Assembly (NCBI RefSeq): GCF_964275155.1
Contig: NZ_OZ193413.1
Coordinates: 682,001 to 746,000 of the forward strand
DNA from: Curculioniphilus buchneri
GTDB taxonomy: Bacteria; Pseudomonadota; Gammaproteobacteria; Enterobacterales; Enterobacteriaceae
Direction: 5' to 3'
DNA length: 64,000 nt
The notes beneath the pieces are model-generated. The model saw nothing but the letters and a program-made list of their open reading frames with translations, was not told the DNA's origin and ran no database searches. The translations under genes were made by a program, and so were the position numbers. Shown one piece after another: positions 44,452 through 52,317 of this stretch; the stretch's first letter is position 1, and every line of letters begins with the position of its first letter.

Positions 44452-45043
44452 AACTTGATAAGCCGTATGAATACAATATATATAATATATTGTTCATTAA
44501 TGGATGCATGATATAAAAATGATGACTTTTACAATTAACAAAATTACTATAAGATATATAAATCATAAAGATCATTTTACGAACTAGAATTTTATTCTGA
44601 TTTATTTTGTATAAATCGACAAGTGACATGATCATGTAGTTGTGTTATTTAGTTTTTACTATATGATGCCAATGTATTTATCGTTGGATAGTTATATTAC
44701 GCTTTAAGATGACAGCTATTATTTTAATAGGGTTTTTTTATATTTAGTAAAAATATTAGGGGTGATTATTCGTTCAATATTATTTATCACTATAATTAAT
44801 ACTGATTACTAGCAGTAGTTAAATTAGCTATCCATTTTTATTACATTAAGATTTTTTTATGTTATAAATAAATAATATAAAAGAATATACCAATTAAAAT
44901 TAATGCGTGCATTGTGTTCATATTACATTTATTAATGTAGTAATATTTATTTCTAATAAACGCAATTAAAAAAACAAACAATTGCAATTTCTCTTTTATT
45001 TATATATAAGTTAAAAATAAAATAGTTTTTATATTACTTTATT
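43454..45043. other. 1.6-kb spacer upstream of mutS
   Basis: The first kilobase (to 44451) belongs to the inverted-repeat arm and should carry the mutS promoter, though no clear -35/-10 pair stands out. The rest, to the tRNA-Pro pseudogene, has no recognisable gene. Confidence 0.5.
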
Positions 45044-45103
45044 CGGCTTGATAGTGCATCGTCATGGGGTGTCGAGGTCGGAGGTTCAAATCTCTCATGC
45101 TGA
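45044..45103 (+). pseudogene. proL: tRNA-Pro (GGG) pseudogene
   Basis: The sequence tcatggggtgtcg, then ggtcggaggttcaaat, aligns with E. coli proL (tRNA-Pro GGG), and the ends cggc and atgctga match its acceptor stem. About 14 bases covering the D arm are missing, one C is lost from the T stem, the acceptor carries a mismatch, and CCA has become TAA. At 60 nt it cannot form a normal cloverleaf, so I call it dead. tRNA-Pro(TGG) at 23631 remains intact. Confidence 0.85.
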
Positions 45104-45518
45104 TAAACTTTTGATCAAAAAGCATCTAGTTTTTTGTAGCAGTTAAATAACTGTCTTGTGGAAAATTTGTGTGGTTTTACTTGGCGTTTCATAATATATA
45201 TTGTTCAATATACGATGTTTATCGTTATAATCAAACATTATTCGTTATAGATAAAATAGAGTCAACTTATTAGAGTTATTGTCATAAACACGATGATACT
45301 AAACATGTCAATATTTTATTGAATTAAATATTTTAAAAATTTGCCATTATTATTAAGTTGATTTATCGTCAGATAACTCTTTTCAGGGAAAAACTAAATA
45401 TTTTTTGACTATGAGAGTATCTCAGCTCTAGTTAAAATCAAGTTATCTTACTGGAATAAAAATATTTTAAAATTAAATTTTATTTTGTTATATAACCATC
45501 ATTTCATATTGCAGAGAC
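45104..45518. other. Spacer between tRNA-Pro pseudogene and folE
   Basis: No gene. The 39-base repeat copy B lies at 45121-45159. The folE promoter should be here; no clear match to consensus was seen. Confidence 0.45.
45121..45159 (+). repeat. 39-base dispersed repeat, copy B
   Basis: Partner of 35491-35529, with 33 of 39 identical positions in direct orientation. It begins 17 bases after the tRNA-Pro pseudogene. The position next to a tRNA 3' end hints at old mobile-element debris, but no integrase trace is seen. Confidence 0.45.
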
Positions 45519-46196
45519 ATGCTTAAAATGGTCAAAGATTCAACTACAGAGGCATTACAAGTACGTAACGCTTTATTAGCTTGTGGTTTGGAAACACCTC
45601 TTCGAGAGGATATTCCAAATAATAAAATTCGTACACATCTAATTACTGAACATATGACAGAAATTATGGTTTTACTTAACTTAGATCTAACGAATGATAG
45701 CCTTGCAAAAACACCTCATCGTATTGCTAAAATGTATGTAGACGAATTGTTTTCTGGTTTAGATTATGCTAACTTCCCAAAAGTTAACGTTATTGAAAAT
45801 AAAATGAAAATAGATGAGATGGTTACAATACGTGATATTACTTTAACTAGTATCTGTGAACATCATTTCATTATTATTGATGGAAAAGCAACCGTTTCCT
45901 ATATCCCTAATAATCACATTATCGGTTTATCTAAAATAAATCGTATTGTGCAATTTTTTTCCCAGCGTCCACAAATTCAGGAGAGGTTAACACAACAAAT
46001 TTTTCTAGCTTTGCAAACTTTACTCGATACTAAGAACGTAGCAGTATCTATTAATTTTTTGCATTATTGTGTAAAAGCACGTGGCATCCGAGATGCAAAT
46101 AGTACTGCCACAACAATATCATTGGGAGGATTATTTAAGTCAAATAAAAATATTCGTCAGGAGTTTTTGCTTTTTTCTACTCAACACACTAGATAA
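45519..46196 (+). CDS. folE: GTP cyclohydrolase I FolE
   Basis: FolE converts GTP to dihydroneopterin triphosphate, the first step of folate synthesis. The 225-aa protein aligns throughout with E. coli FolE (222). Zinc ligands are C113 and H116 in CEHHF, and C184 in HYCVKARG. TPHRIAKMYVDELFSGLDYANFPK and the IGLSKINRIV block are unchanged or nearly so. It lies in the 1.7-kb spacer between the two inverted-repeat arms; the right arm begins one base after its stop codon. Recombination between the arms would flip this gene with respect to its surroundings. Confidence 0.97.
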   Translation: MLKMVKDSTTEALQVRNALLACGLETPLREDIPNNKIRTHLITEHMTEIMVLLNLDLTNDSLAKTPHRIAKMYVDELFSGLDYANFPKVNVIENKMKIDEMVTIRDITLTSICEHHFIIIDGKATVSYIPNNHIIGLSKINRIVQFFSQRPQIQERLTQQIFLALQTLLDTKNVAVSINFLHYCVKARGIRDANSTATTISLGGLFKSNKNIRQEFLLFSTQHTR

Positions 46197-46197
46197 C

Positions 46198-49094
46198 AAT
46201 ACATTATATATCAATTTGTAAATTTATTATAAACTTTATATAGTATAAAATACGTGATTATGCTTTAAAAGTTTAAAATTTAGTATTTAAGTACTTTTAT
46301 ATATACAAAAATTTTAGCATCTTTTCAAGATGAACTATGTTTATGAAACAAATTAAATCTAATTATAAAAATTAAATAGTTATTTTTAGATTGCATCTAC
46401 ATTTCCATATTTCCATTGTATTATAAAATAAAGTAGTATTTATTATTTACATGATAAAAAACGATTTTTATTACAAAAGAATTTTATACAATATATGTAT
46501 AAGTAAAATATAATACTAAATATTAATAATAAATAGATTGTTATTTTTTAATAAAACCATAATTTAATTTATGTACGTTATTTACAATAATATATCTAAC
46601 TAAAATAACGTATTAGATTAAGTAGACATGCCTTTCTTTTTTAAAAGTTTACAACATCCAATATAAAGTGAATTCATGTTATTAAATTATATTCTTTATT
46701 TTTTTATTTTTAATATTTTAATAATTTTAAAAATATTAAAACTTAATTGTTACTATTTTTACTCGAATTATCTATTATGTAGATTCGCATTCTAAATAAA
46801 TTTACAACTAAAGATTAATTATTATTTAATAATTAATCTTATCACAATAATTTTATAATATCTTTTTTATGCTCTACCTTATGATAGATTAAATATAATA
46901 TATAAAATACAATCAATCTACTTTTTAGTAAAAAATTTTTTATTGATATTAGTCAATCAGTTATATCAAAAATTATTTAATACATCTTACTATACTAACT
47001 ACAATACAGAACATTAAGGTTTCAAAACGGACATAAATATATTTATCATGAATAATTACTTAATGTTATTGGAACATATTATTCTTGAATAAAAAATAAA
47101 ATATGTTATTAAATTAACAATTAGAAAGAATATTCAATATCGAAGAACATGATATAGAAAGTAACGATATTAAAATCAATCAGAGAATAAATAAATTGAA
47201 AAATAATGAACAAAACATTACCACGATTCAATCACATACTCCTTTGATGAAACAATATTTAAAGCTTAAAGCATGTCATCCAGACATTTTATTATTTTAT
47301 CGCATAGGTGACTTTTATGAATTATTTTATAATGATGCTAAACGTGTATCACAACTAATAGATATTACTTTAACCAATCGCGGTATCTCTGCCGGACAGC
47401 CGATACCTATGGCCGGTATACCTTATCATGCAATAGATAATTATTTAATTAAGCTAGTCGCACTAGGTGAATCAGTGGCTATTTGTGAACAAATTAAAGA
47501 TTCTACTACTAAAATGGAGATTGTTGAACGCCAAATTTCACGTATTGTTACTCCAGGTACACTCAGTGATGAAATGTTACTAAATGAATATCAAGATAAT
47601 CTATTAGCCGCTCTATGGCAATCTTCAGATGGTTTTGGATACGCTACTTTAGATATTGCTTCTGGCCGATTTTTAGTATCAGAACCAATCAACCGAAATG
47701 CTATGTCCGAGGAGTTACAACGAACTAATCCAGCGGAGCTACTGTATCCTGAAACATTGCAAGATTTAACGATAATTAAAAATTGCCGTAATCTACGGCG
47801 TCGTCCCATTTGGGAATTTGAATTACAAACTGCCCATAAACAACTTAACATACAATTTGGCACACACAATCTGACTGGTTTTGGCGTTGAACATGTACCG
47901 TTGGCTCTTCGTGCTGCCGGTTGTTTACTACAATATGCTAAAGATACACAACGTACTTCCCTTCCACATATTCAAGCTATTACTGTTGAACATCAAAATA
48001 ATAGCGTTCTACTAGATGCAGACACTAGACGTAATCTAGAATTGACTAAAAATATAAATGGTGATAATAAAAATACTTTATTAAGAATCTTGGATTTTAC
48101 ATCTACCCCAATGGGCAGTCGAATGTTACAACGTTGGATCAATATGCCTACTAAAGAAGTCAGTACGTTGATCCAACGACAAGAAAGCATTCGATTACTA
48201 CAAGAAATAACATTGAAAATACAACCTTTATTGCACCAAGTTGGTGATCTAGAACGTATCTTAGCGCGATTAGCATTACGTTCAGCTCGACCACGTGATT
48301 TAATGCGAATGCGCCATGCTTTTGCACAATTACCAATTATCCAAACAATACTATCTAAACAAGTGTCTTCTTGTTATTTATTCACACTTTTAAAAAAAAT
48401 AGGCAATTTTAAGGAATTGTATAATTTGTTGGTACGTGCGATTGTTCAATCACCGCCATTACTTATTCGAGATGGTGGAGTTATCGCATCAGGATATAAC
48501 ATAGAACTAGATGAATACCGTGCTTTAGCAGACGGTGAAACTGATTATCTTGAACAACTTGAATTACGTGAACGAAAAACAACAAAATTAGATACATTAA
48601 AAGTTGGTTTTAATGCTATACATGGATATTTTATCCAACTTAGTCGTGGACAAAGCCATTTAGCACCAATGCATTATGTACGTCGTCAGACACTAAAACA
48701 TGCTGAACGATATATTATTCCTGAGTTAAAGGAATATGAAGAAACAGTATTAACTGCAAAATATAAAGCATTATCAAAGGAAAAATTGCTATATGATGAA
48801 TTATTTGATTTATTACTTCCGTATTTAGCTAAATTACAACACAGTGCCGCAGCTCTAGCAGAGCTAGATGTATTATGTAATTTAGCTGAACGAGCTGAAA
48901 CATTAAATTATGTTTGTCCAACGATAAGTACACAGGAGGGAATATATATTATTGGTGGACGTCATCCAGTAGTAGAACAAGTACTCGATGAAAAACCATT
49001 TATTGCTAATTCTTTATCATTATTTGATAAACAACGTATGTTAATCATTACTGGACCGAATATGGGAGGTAAAAGTACCTATATGAGGCAAAAT
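46198..49094. repeat. 2,897-bp inverted repeat, right arm
   Basis: Reverse-complement copy of 41555-44451. It occupies nearly the whole space between the folE stop (46196) and the dapE start (49109): one base remains on the left and 14 on the right. The left edge begins at aatacatt and the right edge ends at ggcaaaat, inside mutS. It looks like the derived copy because mutS is cut here. Confidence 0.95.
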
Positions 49095-49109
49095 ATCCCC
49101 TTGAATTAA
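47196..49109 (+). pseudogene. mutS: Truncated MutS copy (residues 1-633 + IPLN)
   Basis: The duplicated mutS has the same TTG start and 633 residues identical to the intact copy except Tyr-to-His in GTHNLTG. It then reads four foreign codons (IPLN) and stops. It keeps the mismatch-binding domain, connector, core, clamp and Walker A (620-628). It lacks Walker B, most of the ATPase and the dimerisation tail, so it cannot complete the repair cycle. The frame is otherwise open, so a protein could be made and might bind DNA unproductively. Its TAA overlaps the dapE ATG by one base. Confidence 0.93.
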
Positions 49110-50248
49110 TGTGTAAAACATCTTGTTCTATATTGCAACTTACCAAAAAATTAATAGAAAGACATTCACTGAGTCCTAACGATGCCGGTTGCCAGAAGAT
49201 AATAATAAAACGTCTTCAAGCATTAGGTTTTATAGTTGAATTGATGCCATTCGAAGATACTCAAAATGTTTGGGCGTGGCATGGCTCAGGGGAAAATACA
49301 TTAGTCTTTGCTGGTCATACTGATGTAGTGCCTACTGGCGATATACGAAAATGGTACAGTCCTCCATTCGAGCCAATTGTACGTAATGGTATACTGTACG
49401 GACGAGGCGCAGCAGATATGAAAGGAGCTTTAGCCGCTAGTGTTGTAGCAGCTGAACGTTTTGTCACCCAAAATCCACACCATCGAGGAAGATTAGCTTT
49501 TCTTATTACTTCTGATGAAGAATCTTCTGCACGCAACGGTACTGTTAAGGTTGTAGATTTATTGATGGATCGTCAAGAAAAATTAGATTTTTGCATCATA
49601 GGTGAACCTACTAGTAATCATCAAGTAGGTGATACCATTAAAAATGGTCGAAGAGGATCACTTACTGCTAATGTATTGATTCACGGTATCCAAGGTCACG
49701 TCGCTTATCCACATTTAGCACATAATCCTTTTCACCATGCCATGGATGCTCTATACGAACTAATAAAAATGAAATGGGATCAAGGTGATAGTTTATTTCC
49801 TCCTACTACTCTACAAATCACAAATATTCATGCTGGAACAAATAAAAATAATGTTATTCCCGGTAAGTTATATGTGCAATTTAACCTTAGGTTTGGTCCT
49901 AGTTTAACTGATGAAATGATTCGGCAAAAAGTAGAGTCAATAATGAATCATTATAACCTATGTTATCATATTGACTGGGAACTTTCTGCACAGCCTTTTT
50001 TTACCCATCGTGGTAAATTAGTAGAGGTTGTGATACAAACAGTACAACACTATCAAAACATTATCCCTAGTTTAGAAGCTACTGGTGGTACGTCTGACGG
50101 ACGTTTTATTGCCTTATTAGGCGCTCAAATCGTAGAACTTGGTCTAATTAATAATAGTATTCACAAAATAAATGAATGTGTTCGCATTACTGACTTACGA
50201 ATATTAAGTTACATATATCAACGCATTATGGAAAATTTAATTTTGTGA
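49109..50248 (+). CDS. dapE: Succinyl-diaminopimelate desuccinylase DapE
   Basis: DapE hydrolyses N-succinyl-LL-DAP to LL-DAP, a late step of DAP/lysine synthesis. The 379-aa enzyme (E. coli 375) keeps the di-zinc ligands and base: H70 and D72 in AGHTDVVP, D103 in GAADMKG, and E137/E138 in SDEESS, plus GEPTSN, TGGTSDGRF and the C-terminal IHKINECV. Only 14 bases lie between the inverted-repeat edge and its ATG, and no Shine-Dalgarno is in the usual window. Translation may therefore depend on the overlapping stop of the truncated mutS frame (TAATG), and its ancestral upstream region has been replaced. Confidence 0.97.
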   Translation: MCKTSCSILQLTKKLIERHSLSPNDAGCQKIIIKRLQALGFIVELMPFEDTQNVWAWHGSGENTLVFAGHTDVVPTGDIRKWYSPPFEPIVRNGILYGRGAADMKGALAASVVAAERFVTQNPHHRGRLAFLITSDEESSARNGTVKVVDLLMDRQEKLDFCIIGEPTSNHQVGDTIKNGRRGSLTANVLIHGIQGHVAYPHLAHNPFHHAMDALYELIKMKWDQGDSLFPPTTLQITNIHAGTNKNNVIPGKLYVQFNLRFGPSLTDEMIRQKVESIMNHYNLCYHIDWELSAQPFFTHRGKLVEVVIQTVQHYQNIIPSLEATGGTSDGRFIALLGAQIVELGLINNSIHKINECVRITDLRILSYIYQRIMENLIL

Positions 50249-51681
50249 TAGCGTTTGATGGCAGTTAAATTATTGATTTTGACGATCAATATTTGTATCA
50301 ATATATATTAATAATGGTTGTGTAAAAGTACATTAAATAAATTTAAACAAGCAATAACAACGATTGTTAAGTATTTTATTATAAGACTAATGCGTAATTA
50401 AATTAATTTCTTGACATTAGTAACATATTATTAAATGAGTAAAAGTATTAATCCTATTCTATATAATTTTTAACATTATCTAAGAATAATTTTTAAATCG
50501 TTTTTAATTTACTTATTAGTCATTGTATTAACATGTATATCGTAAAAATACGTAATACTTATTGAATATATCAAACTTGTATATAAACTATGAAATCTAT
50601 AAAAAATAGAATAAGATTAACGTTAAATGTTCGATTAATGGTTTAGCCATTTATATGGATTAGGATTATTTAGTACTTTTTGTATTTTTATCAAAAAAAA
50701 TAGATTGCTTCATGTGTAACCTATTTATATTGATATAAATTACAAAAATAATCACCCTTGATCTGTTAGTATCATTTAATTGCTTAATTAAAGTTGTTGT
50801 ATTAATATTATTGTTCATAATGTATCTATATTATATTAGCGAATGCATTGTATAATTCGATTATATTCCGTAACAATAATTTTGTTAGAAGCTATTAACT
50901 ATTTTTAATGATAACTTTTAAGAAACAAAGATACATTGTTTAATGTAATCGATATTTCTTTCTTTGAACTTAATGTTCAGGCTGAGAATTCAAAATTTCA
51001 CTATCTCTATAGTATTTGAAAAACTTTTCTATTAACAATAGATAGTTAATTTAATTTTAAATTTATTCATTCATATTACTGAGAGATTAGATCATACAAA
51101 TAAATAGCATACATTTCTACAGAATAATATGAGTAAATATGCATTTATAATTTAATGATTATTAATCATAATATATAGTATTTTCTATTGGAGTTTAAGT
51201 ATTTATTAATTAGGTATTTTAGAATGATATAAAATGACTAGTCATTGTTACTTAAGGTACGCATGGAAAAATGTTCTAGTTTAAAGTAGAATATTGATTG
51301 ATAAAAAAATAATAACACTTAATTAATCTAATACCGTTCATTAACTTATTTAAACTATGGTAAATTGATTGTAAATCAAATTAAGAAATTATGAATATTT
51401 TTTAAACATTAATTTCGTAGAAAGATGTCGTTATTATATAATATATAAGTTTATAAGTTAATTAATGATTTAAATCATATGATTAACATCTAATGTATCT
51501 TTTCCGTTTAAAAAAATCATGTTAATCATGATTGATATTCAAAGGTTTTAACGACACATAAAATATATGTAAATCCTATAATCATATAAATAATTTTTAG
51601 AATTTATTGCTACATTTAAAATATTATTTTTTTAAAAACAATAAAAAATTGATCTTGTTCTATACTAATAGAGTTAGCATA
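50249..51681. other. 1.4-kb AT-rich spacer between dapE and ssrB
   Basis: No gene or clear structure. The genes on its two sides are convergent. A short dyad, actaataaattagt, overlaps the ssrB stop. No type III secretion gene or remnant is recognisable. Confidence 0.5.
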
Positions 51682-52317
51682 CTAATTTATTAGTCCTAGT
51701 CGTCTTGAACAATTTAACAATTCTGTAACTTTATGTACCTTAAGCTTACGCATAATATTTAGGCGATGCGTTTCAACTGTCTTTACACTGATGTATAGTT
51801 TTTTTGCAATTAATCGATTAGTATAGCCATCAGCTATCAATTTAAGAATTTGTCGTTCACGCGATGTCAATGGACCTTTATCTTCAGTGTTTACATTGAG
51901 GGAAGCATGAATTATTTCACTGTTTAAGGCTGGATCTATATAATATTTATTAATGGCAATAGTATGTATTGCTGCTATAAAAATTTGCTGGCTACTATTT
52001 TTTAAAACATAACCAAGGGCGCCTGCAGATAGCGTGCGTATTGCCATATATTCTTCTGTATAAGCAGTATACGCTAAAATAGCCATATCTGGCCAACGAG
52101 TACAAAATTTTGGAATCAAATCCAAACCATTGATACCAGGTAGACCAAGATCTAGTACTAAAATATTTGGTTCATTTATACGACACATACTATATGCTGA
52201 TAAACCATCATCAGTGTATGCTACAACTTTAAATCGTTTATAAGGTTCAAGTACACTAATAATTCCATTAATAATTAATTCATGATCATCCACTAGTAAT
52301 ATGTTATATTGATTCAT
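51682..52317 (-). CDS. ssrB: SsrB-type response regulator
   Basis: SsrB is the NarL/LuxR-family regulator that activates the SPI-2 type III secretion system in Salmonella; relatives occur in Sodalis. The 211-aa product (Salmonella 212) has a receiver domain with ILLVDDHE at 6-13, phospho-acceptor D56 in LVLDLGLPG and a conserved TAYTEEYM. The linker is followed by the LuxR helix-turn-helix (LTSRERQILKLIADGYTN, KTVETHRLNIMRKLKVHKV). The ending VTELLNC keeps Cys203, the redox-sensitive residue reported for Salmonella SsrB. The ATG overlaps the end of ssrA by 14 bases, so it is probably coupled. All signalling residues are intact. No target operon is visible. Confidence 0.92.
   Translation of the reverse strand: MNQYNILLVDDHELIINGIISVLEPYKRFKVVAYTDDGLSAYSMCRINEPNILVLDLGLPGINGLDLIPKFCTRWPDMAILAYTAYTEEYMAIRTLSAGALGYVLKNSSQQIFIAAIHTIAINKYYIDPALNSEIIHASLNVNTEDKGPLTSRERQILKLIADGYTNRLIAKKLYISVKTVETHRLNIMRKLKVHKVTELLNCSRRLGLIN

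Noticed and set aside
44450..44635. 61-codon frame next to the left inverted-repeat arm
   Set aside because: No resemblance to any protein I know and AT-driven composition; its end at the repeat edge appears accidental.
45044..45103. Considered as a functional minimal tRNA-Pro lacking its D arm
   Set aside because: D-armless tRNAs are known from mitochondria but not as normal bacterial tRNAs, and the T stem and acceptor are also damaged.
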